Of a stretch of DNA of 64,000 nucleotides, positions 10,059 to 21,666 are shown piece by piece. The stretch spans positions 4,236,924 to 4,300,923 of the forward strand of contig OZ020616.1 in assembly GCA_963971575.1 (NCBI GenBank), given 5' to 3'. Numbering within the stretch: the stretch's first letter is position 1; each line of letters opens with the position of its first letter. The notes under the pieces were generated by a model, which was given only the letters and a program-made list of their open reading frames with translations, was not told the DNA's origin and made no database searches. Made by a program: the position numbers and the translations under genes. Source of the stretch: Liopterus haemorrhoidalis (Eukaryota > Arthropoda > Insecta > Coleoptera > Dytiscidae).

Positions 10059-11129
10059 TATATGTGAATAATTTTTTGTAAATTTCTATTATTAGCTATA
10101 GACTATTCCAAATGTTTAGGCGGAATTAACTGAAATTTGCATTTTTGTAAGTTGTATTTTTATTTTTCCTAAAAAAAAATGGGGAGAAAGTTAATATTAG
10201 TCCAAATTTTCCTGAGATAATTCTGTTATACACCTCGCCACATGTGAAGCGCTAAAAAAAATCAAAAATGCCGCGAATATTTACTCCCATTTTAATAAAA
10301 TAGAAACATATTGTGCTTAATTTAACCTGTTCTCTATGTGCAAATTAACGGCTAGGTACTGTCGTCAATCAAATTTCTTTCGATTACAGCACCGCTATCG
10401 GTAATGTCATTTTTTAATAACCTAAGATAGTGCTCTTAAGGTGAATCATTGTTTAGGATTCATATAATCCGTCTCAATTTGTAATACGAAACTAGATCTG
10501 GTTACTTTGGTGACTGTTGTGGTGTAAACAGACTTTGGCGTATCCGTGTGAACCAATACTATTATAATATTATAAATGTATTGTCAATATACAACATAAA
10601 AAATGAACTTTACCTGTTAGTTACGTATTACAAAATGAGACAGATAATACTAATTCACGAAAACTACTGTCAGGGTGCTATTGTGCAGGATTACCCAATT
10701 TTTAAGCCACATATTAACAAAAATTACAAAAAACGATTAATTTTCTTAACAATTTTATTTTAATTAGTTGTTGCCGACTGAGTTTTTGCGCCTCTTTATT
10801 TGTGTCATATTTTCTGAAAACGTCGCTATTATAGATGTTATTTTATGTATATAATATAAAATTTTAAGTTACAAAATCACCTATTTTTGTTCAAATGTTG
10901 TATAAATCGTACGAAATATTTTGTCCGTGTTGTTTTGTCAACAGTATCACTGCCATTTTAGTTAATAAATTTGCCATAAGCGCATTGCATGTTGGGTAAT
11001 GTGTAGCTAACTTCACAGCGGAACAAGAGACGTTATACGAATGCCATTATTATTGGGTAAAAATACGGAAGTGTAACAGAGTTGTTTTAGATACTGTTTT
11101 GTACTCTATTGTGTGTATAAGTTTTAAAA
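10059..11129. other. Region upstream of RpL17 with MITE remnants
   Basis: It contains one end of a family D MITE (about 10095-10170) and a family C MITE (10465-10647). Beyond these no gene or certain promoter element was recognised before the RpL17 start codon. Confidence 0.4.
10465..10647. mobile_element. Family C MITE, copy 1
   Basis: About 180 bp with inverted ends ATCCGTCTCAATTTGTAATACG and CGTATTACAAAATGAGACAG (imperfect), followed inside by ACTAGATCTGGTTACTTT. Other copies: 53345-53526, a half copy at about 49160-49227, and one split by an insertion at 31813-32632. Confidence 0.7.
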
Positions 11130-11663
11130 ATGGTTCGTTATTCCTGTGAACCAGATTCAGCTCTAAAATCCTGTAAAGCTCGTGGTTCTAATTTACGTGT
11201 ACGTTTCAAGAATACATGCGAAACAGGAAGGGCACTTAAAGGTATGTCATTGCAACGTGCTAAAGATTATTTGCATGATGTCATTGCCCATAAGGAATGT
11301 ATACCATTTAAACGTTTTAAAAAAGGTGTTGGACGTTGTGGACAAGCTAAACAATTTGGTACAACACAAGGACGTTGGCCAAAAAAATCAGCTGAGTTTG
11401 TACTTGAAATACTACGTAATGCAGAAAGTAATGCTGATTTTAGTGGTCTTGATGTCGATAAATTAGTTATTGGACATATTCAAGTTAATCGTGCACCTCA
11501 TTTAAGAAGACGTACCTATCGTGCACATGGTCGAATTAATTCTTATTTGTCCTCTCCGTGCCATATCGAGTTGTGGCTTACGGAAGAACAAGATGAAGAT
11601 GAAGCAACTAAAAATGAGAAGAAAGTAAAACCTGCGGTGAAGAAATCCAAGACTAAACGTTAG
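11130..11663 (+). CDS. RpL17: Ribosomal protein L17 (uL22), intronless
   Basis: A complete 177-residue frame from ATG (context AAAAATGG) to TAG. It encodes the large-subunit ribosomal protein uL22/L17, which lines the peptide exit tunnel. Visible landmarks are the N-terminal MVRYSCEP, the [13 protein letters not shown] segment, the [16 protein letters not shown] segment and the uL22 signature around [21 protein letters not shown], followed by the usual lysine-rich tail. Length fits the family (about 180 in animals). There are no stops or frameshifts. The lack of introns is notable because animal genes for this protein usually have several. AATAAA occurs 20-30 bases after the stop, but there is no long poly-A tract or clear flanking duplication. 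It may be the functional gene or a recent intact retrocopy. Confidence 0.92.
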   Translation: MVRYSCEPDSALKSCKARGSNLRVRFKNTCETGRALKGMSLQRAKDYLHDVIAHKECIPFKRFKKGVGRCGQAKQFGTTQGRWPKKSAEFVLEILRNAESNADFSGLDVDKLVIGHIQVNRAPHLRRRTYRAHGRINSYLSSPCHIELWLTEEQDEDEATKNEKKVKPAVKKSKTKR

Positions 11664-12208
11664 AAGTTATGTCAAAAGATGTAAATAAAATAATAAATGA
11701 TGTTTATTATAAATTCAATTATTTTATATAATTTGCAATAATTTAAGTTTTTGGTTTTGAGAAAAGTTATAGAATGTAAAATTGCAGTATATTAATGAAA
11801 CTATTAATCAGTGCATACCTTTGTGCATTTGTGCACTTATACCTCGATTTGTATCTAAGAATATAATGTTCTGTACTTTAAGTATAAATTAAATAATTTA
11901 AGGAAAGGAAATTAATAAAATTATTATGTATAATCTATTGTTAAATTTGTTTTAATATTTCTTTTACATATAGGAAGCTTCTTTGGAGTTAATTGCAAAT
12001 ACTCTTAGATATTATCAGTTTGTTCAAACAATGAAAATGAACCCATTATTTGTAGAGCTTCACAATCAGGGGAACGTGGTGTAAAGCCTGTTCGGTATAC
12101 TGGTTCCCCTGCACAGAAAACAATTTTAGTCCAAAACGTTAACAACAATTAGTTTAATACATTTCAGTGGCGTCATTTACTTTGTTTTGTTTTTGACTAC
12201 TCATTTAA
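11664..12208. other. RpL17 downstream spacer
   Basis: AT-rich; an AATAAA near 11685-11700 is a possible polyadenylation signal for RpL17. No further gene recognised. Confidence 0.4.
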
Positions 12209-12615
12209 AGTCTGTTCCAAACGGTTAAGCGGAACTAGATTTTGCAATCTAGTTACTTTCATCGTTTAAATCGTGCTTTTCGGCCGTTTTGTTTAAGCTT
12301 TGTAAATCATACTTTCAATAAACATTTTTTGATTAAGGTTAATATCATTTTTAAATGTCATTTTCTTTATATTTTGATTTTTTGTGTCATTCTTAATACA
12401 AATTTCTCATTTATTTATTTTTTTGTCATTAAAATACGTAAAAAAAATAATTTAATTTTGACATATGTCATTCGTTTCCATGGTTTCACTGTTGGAATTT
12501 TAAATTTTGACATTCCAACATGAAAAATGAAATAACCCAAGCAAGGCCCCTTCTCGTGACAACCTAAAAGAACAAAATTCCCACTTAGTTCCGCCTAACC
12601 GTTTGGAACAGAGTG
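12209..12615. mobile_element. Family A MITE, copy 2
   Basis: Begins AGTCTGTTCCAAACGG and ends CCGTTTGGAACAGAGTG, followed by TA. Same orientation and interior as 6285-6691. Confidence 0.8.
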
Positions 12616-12718
12616 TATTTCCGTTATTATTATTTATTTCTCGTACGTTTTCATGTATACCGTGTACTAAACCGAGTAAAAATTACTTTGAAATGCATAA
12701 TTTTGCTTGTTTGGTATC

Positions 12719-13235
12719 AGGGGCGGCGCTAGCGGAAACCCGGGGGGGGTTCAGGTCCCCCCTAAAATTGTTCGGGCCTCCCAAAAATTGCCTGGCCCCC
12801 TTCAAATTGCTTTGGCTCCTCCAAAAATTGCTCTGGCGCTCAAAACTTACTCTGGCTCCCTTCGAAATTGCTCTGGCCCCCTTAAAAATTGCTCTGGCCG
12901 CCTTTAAAATTGCTCTGGCCACTTTCAAAATTGCTCTGGCCACCTTTAAAATTACTCTGGCCACCTTTAAAATTGCTCTGGCCTCTCCAAAAATTGCTCT
13001 GACCCCTCAAAAATTGCTTTGGCCCCCAAAACTTGCTCTGGCTCCGTTCAAAATTACTCTGGCCCCCTTCCAAATTGCTCTGGCTGCCTTCAAAATTGCT
13101 CTGGCCCTCTTCAAAATTGCTCTGGCCCCCAAAACTTGCTCTGGCCTCTTTCAAAAATTGCTCAGGTCCCTCCAAAAATTGCTCTGGCGCCCAAAAATTG
13201 CTTTGGCCCCCTTCAAAAAAATTCTTCAGTGTGAC
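12719..13235. repeat. Minisatellite with ATTGCTCTGGCC units
   Basis: About twenty tandem units of 19-22 bp reading roughly AAAATTGCTCTGGCCxCCTT. It is preceded by a GGGGCGGCGCTAGCGG word that looks like a transposon end. A continuous open frame across it (LAPFKIALA-like repeats) follows from the unit length and is not a gene. Confidence 0.75.
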
Positions 13236-13239
13236 CTAA

Positions 13240-13457
13240 GGTAGAGTGACCATTTTCTTAAGAAGGCAATGCGGGACGGAGCAAAAAAAAAGGTCCTCAT
13301 CTCCCAAATCCAAGTGAAGAGCAAAAAAAAGGTCCTCACCTCCCAAATCCAAGTGAAGAGCAAAAAAAAAGGTCTTCACCTCCCAAATCCAAGTGAAGAG
13401 CAAAAAAAAAAAGATCCTCACCTCCCAAATCCAAAATGCGGGACAAAATGTAAGGCC
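13240..13457. mobile_element. Family G element, copy 2
   Basis: AGAGTGACCATTTTCTTAAG and a GCGGGAC word open the element. Four units of GAGCAAAAAAAAGGTCCTCA and CCTCCCAAATCCAAGT follow, in the opposite orientation to 7199-7608. The right end is degraded. Confidence 0.6.
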
Positions 13458-14280
13458 CTAAGGACATCAGGATTATAAATATTTGAACCGCAGATCTCTA
13501 TATATTATAGTTTTTAAGATACAGTCACAGGAATATATATTTTTTTTGTAAAATTCTCCTATTTCAAAACGATTTAAATCAAAAATGGGCAAATAATTAG
13601 TATAATCTGAAGATAGGAATTTACTAGTTGTCATAAAGTTGGACTAAATTAACCATAGATGGCAATATTTGTTGTACCTGTTCTAAAAATAAAATTTTAC
13701 CTTTATTTTCGAATACAATATACTGAATTATAACTGTTTAAAATATAAAGGATTAAACAAATATTTTGCACTTTGTTTGTTAGTTGACAATCCCCCACCA
13801 CTTTGCTTAGTTAATGATGTTTAGCAGCTGATTTCAGACTTGACTTCAGTATCCAAGCAGCAATGTTGTTTGGCGTTACTGGTGTTCTGGAGGGGGCGTG
13901 ATTTAATTTTGTTGCAATAAAAAGTGATAATTTTTCTGTAACGAACTTTTCTAAATAAACATCTTTCAAAAATTTAAATTAAAAATTTATGTTAAATTAA
14001 AACATATGTGATTTTAGTTTGATATTACTTAAATACTTGTATAGTTTATTTATAATCGCTTATACCGAGTTTGTATAAGCAACTGTCAAGTGTTTTAAAT
14101 TTAAAGTTTATGCATTGGTGCATACTGTCAAAGTTAACCTCTGAACTTTATATACAATTATATGACCGTTTTACTCGTTATGTATGAGACTAATTTAATA
14201 ATTTGAATATTAATAATATATAAATCATCAAATGCATATCTATTAACTTGGAAGAAACTATTATATTAAAATTAATTGAA
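13458..14280. other. Putative 5-prime region of the fizzy-related gene
   Basis: No repeat family or upstream exon was identified in this AT-rich interval. The promoter and any 5-prime untranslated exon of the Cdh1 gene should lie here, but no convincing TATA box or acceptor site could be chosen. Confidence 0.35.
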
Positions 14281-14649
14281 ATGAACTACGAACATAATCA
14301 AAGGATTCTTCAACCCTCTAAGCTGTCAGTGGTTCGTGATTTATTTGGGACTGGACCAGAGCGTAAAGATTCTGGTGTTGTTAATTATGACAGATTTATA
14401 CCATGTCGAGCAAACAATAATTGGCAAACAAATTTTGCTATTATACCAGACCCTGTACGGAATGTTCAAGCTGGGAAAAAAGCAAGGGAGAGCGGTGAAA
14501 CATCTAGAGACACATCAGCTTATAATTGTTTATTAAAAAATGAACTACTCGGTGAAAATATTGAAGATGTCAAAGTACAATGTGATGAAAGACAGACCCT
14601 AACACCAGTCAAAAACAAAAATTTATTTAAATACGGAACACCAACAAGA
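14281..14649 (+). CDS. fzr: Fizzy-related/Cdh1 (APC/C co-activator), exon 1
   Basis: Cdh1/fizzy-related activates the anaphase-promoting complex and selects substrates for ubiquitination in late mitosis, G1 and endocycles. The ATG at 14281 was chosen because MNYEHNQRIL aligns with the short N-terminus of Cdh1 proteins. The exon encodes 123 residues: the C-box DRFIPCR at 37-43, the following NWQTNF, and LLKNELLG at 84-91, a Cdh1-type motif. It ends at a GTAAGT donor in phase 0. Joined with 41764-42003, 45937-46186, 48794-49084 and 49471-49757 it gives 1437 nt, exactly 478 codons plus stop, within the usual size for Cdh1 proteins. The assignment is secure; the C-box variable position holds Cys. 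Confidence 0.93.
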
Positions 14650-15138
14650 GTAAGTGCATATTCTTTTTATTTATTTATTTATAACTGAATTATTATTAAC
14701 GAGGAATGAGGTTTCGTAGACATTTTATGTACAATAGTTGATAATATTTGATCTTATTAGTATTTATTGTTCATTTAAGTTTAATTATAAATTACAACCC
14801 AGTCTAACTGCAAGGACTGGGGTTGCAATAGTGAGTTTTTGATTAAAAATTAACTTACTGAATTAAAATATAGGTAACAAATTTATATAATTCAGGGTCA
14901 GTTTTTTTCATATTTTTACGGTCTTGTAAATAAAACCAATAAACCATTATAATGTCACTCGTGTGTGTCTGGACGTTAGATATTGTGGTCATACGGCTGA
15001 ATATATAATTCATTGTAAGTTAGAATGCAGTGTGTGAGATAGTTGGGACCTTGCTTCTGATTGGTTTGGCATGGAGCCAAGTTTACAATGAATAAAATAA
15101 CAGTTGTCAAATTCATAATTTTTACATTATTTGTTATA

Positions 15139-15327
15139 GTCTGTTTCTTTTGGTTCAGGCGGAACTAGATCTTGAAAACTAGTAACTTTTAACATTTAAT
15201 TGAGGCGATCAAATGCCTCAATTTCAGTTTAGCAAAAGCCCACTTCAATCGGTAAAAAGTGAGCTAGTGATAATTTTCAAAAATAAAAATTGTATTTTAT
15301 TCCGCTTAAACGTTTGGAACAGCCTTT
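15139..15327. mobile_element. Family D MITE, copy 2
   Basis: Left GTCTGTTTCTTTTGGTTCAGG, then GCGGAACTAGAT; right CCGCTTAAACGTTTGGAACAG. About 190 bp, next to TA. Interior AAAAGCC-CACTTCAAT words are shared with 6028-6190. Confidence 0.6.
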
Positions 15328-15365
15328 AGAAACCCTAGCTCTGAAGATACAGGGAATATACAGAA

Positions 15366-15640
15366 TAATAATCAACATAAGTTTTACAAAGTTGAACGTA
15401 GCAAGCTTTGAAAACAATAAAAAAAGAAACAAAATATCTCTAAAATAAACTATTTGACTATTTAGAAAAAAAAACTATTACTTTTTGCAATTATTTTACA
15501 AAAAAAAAAAAAATACGAATGTTCGATCAACTATGTTCAATAACTAGTTATAACAGTTTATTTTAGAGATATTTTGTTTCTTTTTTTATTGTTTTCAAAG
15601 CTTGCTACGTTCAACTTTGTAACACTTATGTTGATTATTA
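15366..15640. repeat. Inverted repeat with 85-bp arms
   Basis: Arms at about 15366-15450 and 15556-15640 are inverted copies containing GAACGTAGCAAGCTTTG and its complement. They surround an A-rich 105-bp spacer. The outer context ends in ACACCCTGTATA at about 15920, so this is probably the core of a larger CACCCTGTAT-ended element. Confidence 0.65.
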
Positions 15641-18380
15641 TTTGGTAAATAAATGGTCATTTTGAAATGGTTAACATAAAAATATGACTTTTTGGTGTCA
15701 TTGTAAAGCTAATTTAATGTACTTTTAGGAAAAAAATATAAAATTATCGATTCCCTATGCTAGATCAAAAGTTGACATAATTTCCGGTGAAACCGGAAGT
15801 GCCTCAGAATTATTATAGTAACCTTTAGATGGGCCTTTTTGTCTAGTTTAACTTTTGTTCTGAAGATTTTTTGTATCTTTACAAATAAAGGAGATTTTCG
15901 GGGTGCCCCGTTTCCAAAAAAAACACCCTGTATATTAAATACATATATTTTTCTCGCGATGTGTTTTTTGAATTCTCTATAATTTTCCTAAATGTAAGTC
16001 AAAGAGTAGTACAAGCATGCCAAATTTCAACTTTTATATTCAACCGTTTTTGGTCATACCTACAATACCTTAAAAATGTGAAAAATTTCACACATTTTTC
16101 AAAAAAAAATCGTCACTTCAATATTAAAAAGCATTAGGTTCCATAAGAAAAATTAGTACTAATAACCAGGGCTCGAAATGTACCGGAGCAAACCGGAACG
16201 GTGTTCCAGTTGAATGAATATTTTCAAAGTAAAAATTTGTTGGTTTATCCACGCATATCAAGTCGCCTCTACTAGATTGATCCACTCGTGCAGTCCGCGT
16301 ATTTTTCATCATACCTCGTTGTACTCATACTTCATAGCTTGTTCAGTGTTATCGCATACTTTATCAAATTATTTTTTATTTTGACTTTAATTTTTACTAA
16401 ATTAGTATTTGAAATCTAATACTTTATTTCTCAAATACAGATAATTTTGTTTGTACCAGTTTTTTTTATCTATCAGGTTGTTATTTATTATTTAAAAAAA
16501 AATATTGACAAGGTACACTAAAACAAGTAAGTTATCTAAAGTAAATAATTAAATAAATAAATTTAATCTCTTATCAAATACACACCCATACATAAACAAA
16601 CATGCACGCACGATGGCACGTTCTGATGCACCTAGCCTCCTGGCCAATATATATCAGGTCAGGGCCGACGTGTTATTTTGCGGGCCCCGGTACTGACAGA
16701 AAAAAATGTCCAAACGAAATGATCCAAAAGAATCAAAATGATGAGCAAAAAAAGGAAGTCGGATTAAATTGTTGGAAAAAAACGTGGGGTTGTGGACAAA
16801 GCCGCAGTAAGGGGTGGCGGAGGGGGCGACAGCCCTGGGCGCACTAAGGAAAAGGGCGCTGACGGGTTTGACTAAGGGGCGCAATTGCGAAGACGAGGAC
16901 CTTTTTTTTTGCTCGTCACTTGGGTTTTGGGAGGTGAGAACCTTGTTTTTATTTGTCAAGGGCGCCAAAACACGGTTCTGCCCCTAGCGCAAGTTTTCCT
17001 TACTGCGGCTCTGGCTGTGGAACACTCACTCGTCTCGTGCTGGCCCTACATATAGTTGCCGATTTGACAAGCACTCATCTCTCAACTTGACGTCGGCCCA
17101 TGAAGCGTTTGACCTTGTGCTCTGTGAATTTATTATTTTGACATTGTTAAAAGCAAAAAACGGAATCTAAAAAACACGAGGACGGTTTCGGGAGACACTT
17201 TGAACCCGCCTCGCCCTGGTCCTGTATCATGTTGGGCAATTCAAAAACAAATTTTGAACCAAAATTTCACACAGACACGCTTCGATCAGGTCCATCTTAA
17301 AAAAGGACAGGGACAAAAAAATTGATTTACCATAACCGGTATCAAATTCAAACGAAACTCAAAGGCAATCAACTCAGTTATAGCTGCATCATATCAAGTC
17401 GTCATTATCCCTTTCCACTTACTAGGTATTACGCAACGCGCAGCCTCTTATTATTTTTTTATCAATCCTCAAATAATGTGCACACATGTGCCTACTGAAT
17501 TCTGAGGGTCAAAAGTTTCAAAAGCACTGCTCTGAGCTTTGCTAGTTCTTCGCTAGCAATGCCTGTGTTAGTTTAATGAAATCTCAATATCGAATATTTG
17601 ACGATTTTATAATTTTTCACATTTATGTGAGTGCTATATGCTTACACGTGTTTATATTAATAATAAATAATATAGATCATTAAACTGTTTTTATGAATAG
17701 AGATAATTGTGTCTATTATACAAATATTTCGTTTGTGACACATGTTTATCAAAGTAGAAGAAAAGTTCAAGTTTACTCCTAAAGAAATGTAGTAACCTCG
17801 ACATGCAGGCCATCATTTCATTGAATTTATTAGAACTTTTTAGATAATTTAAATAAAAAGTTGTTGTTTACAGTTTTTATATAAAATTGTGATACTGACA
17901 CACAATTAAAACACATTCTGAATAAAAAGTTCGGGGCAATAGATGATCCAGCGTACGGAAATCCAGAGCCGTAGCAATGTTTTGGGCGCCATTGGCAAAT
18001 AAAGTGAATATCTATGAAGCATGAAAAGTTGTTGAGCGGCAGGTTTTCCACCCTTGGTATAAACATGTATATTTTTATTAAAAAGAAAATTTAATTTAAG
18101 TATATACTTGTAAATATTTTTATTGCAGTTATTTGCTTCGTCAACTAAATTATTTAATAATTACTCAATTTATAATTAGTAAATATCAATATAACAGACT
18201 TGTATAACAAACATGTGCTGGCTGGTAAATTGAGAAATGACTAAGACCGAAGTTTATGGAATATACAACTAATGGCATTTATGCAATTTAAACAATTTAG
18301 ATAATAAATTGGTTTTTAAGGGTATTGTAGGTAAAACAAATCCTTATACCGTCCCATATGTTGTGTCTGTCTATATAGTA
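15641..18380. other. Intronic interval without recognised gene
   Basis: AAACACCCTGTATA near 15912-15925 matches a common insect TIR end (also at 34779). Segments near 16880-16950 hold a single family G-like unit (GAGGACC, T run, GCTCGTCACTTGG). The GC-rich stretch 16660-17220 looks like transposon debris. No coding region supported. Confidence 0.4.
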
Positions 18381-19015
18381 CAGGGGCGCTCAGACTTAAA
18401 CCATCGGCGATCGACCATAAAAGCATTAGGCGGCAAGCGATCGACTAGGTAAAAATAAAATACAAAGTTCATAAATGGTTATATTTATTAATTGCAAAGA
18501 TACAACAACTAATGTTATTTTGATGTTGATGAATGGCATTGCATGTCATCTGCATACTTTTCATAAAACGACACATAATTACAAAGTGCCAAACGCAAGC
18601 ATGAATTAAGATGTTCGTCACTGAGCCGATTACGATATTTAGATTTAATTATTTTCATTTCGGAAAACGCAGACTCGCACAAATAAGTTGACCCAAATAA
18701 TGCTGTTAACTGAAGGGCTATTTGTTTCAAACATGGGTATTTTTCTTCAGATAAACAAGCCCAAAACTTGTTATCTGTTGCTCTGGCTTTGAGATGTATA
18801 TCTGACATCATTTTCAAGACTGGAATGAGATCTACCTCATTCCAAATAATATCTATTAAATGTTAAATCTTAAATTATCATCTATTATTCAATCAGATAG
18901 TTTAACATTTAATGTTCGTTACTAAATTAATAACTATTAAATTACAATAACTATAAAAAAATATTTAAAATACTTTTTATAAATATGTACGCGATCGACT
19001 GTTTGAGCGCCCCTG
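18381..19015 (-). mobile_element. hAT transposon remnant (CAGGGGCGCTCA ends)
   Basis: Ends CAGGGGCGCTCAGACTTAAA and its inverse GAGCGCCCCTG. A perfect 8-bp duplication, ATATAGTA, flanks at 18373-18380 and 19016-19023. The minus strand encodes the transposase C-terminus. At 635 bp it is internally deleted. Confidence 0.85.
18515..18817 (-). pseudogene. hAT transposase C-terminal domain
   Basis: The 100-residue frame contains ALFGSTYLCESAFSEMK and NRLSDEHLNSCLRLAL, the diagnostic hAT dimerisation region. The catalytic core is missing because of the internal deletion. The intact TSD suggests it moved using a transposase from elsewhere. Confidence 0.8.
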
Positions 19016-19231
19016 ATATAGTAGATATTGTGGCATATATCAGGTCGTCAAGGATGAAATTTATAGTTAATAATATTGCCAACTTTAACAGCTTATTATT
19101 TGACATTGGCTTAATATATATCTGTTCTGTTTTTTTTTTGTTGGAATGTTACACATTTTGCCTGTTTAAAGAAATTATTGTATGCTCTAAAAAATATAAA
19201 TAACTTTTTTTTAAAATTAATTTTGTTGAAA

Positions 19232-19670
19232 ATGGAGCAGTCGGAAATTCGCACTATTATGAAGTATGAGTTCTTACGTGAAACTACGGCATCGCAGACC
19301 GCGCGAAACATTAATAGTGTATTTGGCTCTAGTGTTACTACGCAGCAGACAATATCAAATTGGTTCGCCAAATTTCGTACAGGTAACTTAAAAATAAAGA
19401 AAAAAAACTGGCTCAAAGATCACAGCAGAAATATACTGCAACCAACTGGACGAAATGATACAAAAACTTAAAGAAAAACAGCCTAGATTGGTCAACAGAT
19501 CGACTCCTATCTTATTGTATGGTAACGCTAGACCACACATTGCTCAAATGACTGTGGCAAAACTACAGGAATTGGAGTTGGAACTTCTTCATCATCATCC
19601 ATACTCACCAGTCCTAGCTCCCACTGACTACAACTTCTTCTGCAATTTGGACAAATTTTAATAGGAAAAC
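19232..19670 (+). pseudogene. Mariner transposase, internally deleted
   Basis: N-terminal MEQSEIRTIMKYEFLRET followed by the mariner HTH (GSSVTTQQTISNWFAKFRTGN), then a jump in another frame to the catalytic C-terminal part: YGNARPHIAQ and HHPYSPVLAPTDYNFF. The first is the second-aspartate region, here with Asn where mariners have Asp, and the second is the DD34D third-aspartate region. The middle of the gene, with the first catalytic Asp, is gone. Confidence 0.75.
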
Positions 19671-19825
19671 AGTTTAATTGCGAAAATGCTCTAAAACTGG
19701 TCTTTCAGGAATACATTGACTCTCGTCCGCCAGGGTTTTATAGCACCGGCCTGAACAACATGCCGCTGTGCATACTTTGATGAATAAAATAATTCCACCA
19801 CTCACATGCCACTCACATGCAAGGA

Positions 19826-19908
19826 GTCCGATAGCTTAATGGGTTAGAACATTGGTGTCGTAAGCTGCAAAACGAAGGGTTTCGAGTTCGAGTACGGAGC
19901 GAATTTTA
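19826..19908 (+). repeat. tRNA-like cassette 1
   Basis: TAGCTTAATGGGTTAGA resembles a pol III A-box and GAGTTCGAGTAC a B-box about 50 nt later. A T-rich stretch follows and then the conserved right half of the repeat family (see 47661-48720). A full cloverleaf cannot be drawn, so it is not called as a tRNA gene. Confidence 0.5.
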
Positions 19909-20389
19909 TTTTTTCTGTTTTTTTTTTTTTGCATTTTCATTATGTTGAAATTATTTTGTCAAAATTCTAGTTATATTTTGACAAATGTTGTATTTAATTT
20001 TTAAGAGCGTAAATTTAATAACCAGTCTTATTATATGATTAACAGACGATAAATTATTTTAAAAATATCGTTCATTTTGCCGTGATTACTACAAAGTAAA
20101 ATGTGTCCTACACACTCAGCATACCGTCTTCACTTATTATATACCTGCGAAACCCTGAAATGTGTGAATATTCACACTTCACATCAATTTTTTAATATCA
20201 ATTTTTTCTTCTAACATTCGTTTGTTAAATGGAATTTCCAAAAATGATTTGACAGTATTCATTTTTTAAACCTATTGTTTTATAATCTAAAATACGAAAT
20301 GTATTATATACCTGCGAAACCCTGAAATGTGTGAATATTCACACTGCACATAAATTTTTTTCTACAAATTTCATCCTTGACGACCTAAT

Positions 20390-21100
20390 ATATACATACG
20401 TACAATTCTTTGATCCACATATAGCAAAAATACTCGGACTTAGGGGTAAAATGATAGTGTCGATACTAGAAAGGTATCGATACTTTTTTCGATACTATGA
20501 AATTTTCATTTTTGTAAGTTGTCATGAGCTCACATTTTAAAGTTTGAAGATTTCGGCCACTCCGTTGGTTCACGATTTTTGTATGTAACGTTTAAATACG
20601 ATTCGTATTTTATTATCTGTCATTGGTGAATGTGTTAATGCAGATGAGTATGTAATTAATATTCATGATAATTTGGTAAATGCAGTAGTTAATTTATTTT
20701 TAGAATATAACTGTTTTGTTTTGAAATGTACTTTTCTAATTTGCACATTAGTTTGAGGTATGTGGAGAAATTAGTGCTGCATAATGAAGCCTATGTATTA
20801 CCATTCTAGCATTTAGAAATGCACATCCTTCATTTTACATGTTTATACAGTATTATGCATGTAAATATCTCTAACTGTTACAGCACGCATATTTATGGTT
20901 CCGATACATGCATGCATCCAATACAAGTCTGCTCATTGCTACAAACATGTCTTTCTTATTCACCGTTTAACAATTTATGATGACAAATGATTTGAAATTG
21001 AAATATATATGTGTCTCGTGAAATTCGAAATTTGAAAAGATATACAGTGTCAGGGGTAATATTTTTAGAGATTCGTCGGAATAACCAATAAATCCTTATA
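20390..21100. other. Intronic spacer
   Basis: AT-rich with no recognised gene or repeat boundary. Confidence 0.35.
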
Positions 21101-21666
21101 ACGGGTGTTTTTTTTAGAGGTATAGAACTTTAAATTGCAATAAAACAACGATGGATTATTCGATTGACATGAATTTTTTTTTATTCGAAAGATAATCTTG
21201 TGGCATTACATTAAATCATACCAACAAGACGGCGCAACATGTCACACAGCTCGTGCCACAATCGATTTATTGAAAGACACGTTTGGTGACCGCCTAATTT
21301 CACGTTTTGGACCTGTGAATTGGCCTCCAAGATCTTGTGATTTAACACCGCTGGTCTACTTTCTGTGGGGCTATGTAAAGTCATTGGTCTATGCGGATAA
21401 GCCACAAACGCTTGACCATTTGGAAGACAACATTCGCCGTGTTATTGCCGATATACGGCCACAAATGTTGGAAAAAGTCATCGAAAATTGGACGTCCAGA
21501 TTGGACTACATCCGAGCCAGCCGTGGCGGTCATATGCCAGAAATCATATTTAAAATGTAATGCCACAAGATTATCTTTCGAATAAAAAAAAATTCATGTC
21601 AATCGAATAATCCATCGTTGTTTTATTGCAATTTAAAGTTCTATACCTCTAAAAAAAACACCCATT
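21101..21666 (+). mobile_element. Short mariner derivative with about 100-bp TIRs
   Basis: Inverted ends of roughly 100 bp open with ACGGGTGTTTTTTTTAGAGG and close with its inverse, ACACCCAT. The interior is only the C-terminal third of a transposase gene, so the left TIR is joined directly to the second catalytic region. Confidence 0.85.
21222..21560 (+). pseudogene. Mariner-type transposase C-terminal fragment, catalytic residue lost
   Basis: Reads from YQQDGATCHTARATIDLL, where the D of QQDGA is the second catalytic aspartate, through NWPPRSCDLTPLVYFLWGY to ENWTSRLDYIRASRGGHMPE and a stop. The expected third acidic residue in the TPLDYFLWG motif is replaced by valine. With the first acidic residue absent as well, no activity is possible. 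Confidence 0.8.

Larger units (their letters stand above)
19040..20388 (+). mobile_element. Deleted mariner element with a repeat insertion
   Basis: Left end TCAGGTCGTCAAGGATGAAA and right end TTTCATCCTTGACGACCTA are inverted, next to TA. It carries pieces of a mariner transposase at 19232-19670. The right part, about 19820-20360, is occupied by the tRNA-like cassette repeat with its AATGTGTGAA tail, inserted before the right terminus. Confidence 0.7.

Noticed and set aside
11182..11466. 94-codon frame overlapping RpL17
   Set aside because: Out-of-frame shadow of the ribosomal protein gene.
12603..13244. 213-codon frame with LAPFKIALA repeats
   Set aside because: Product of the 19-22 bp minisatellite; open frames are also present on the other strand and it includes the end of a MITE.
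14248..14280. Earlier start of exon 1 at a TTG codon
   Set aside because: TTG is not a normal start in animals; ATG at 14281 matches the N-terminus of Cdh1 proteins.
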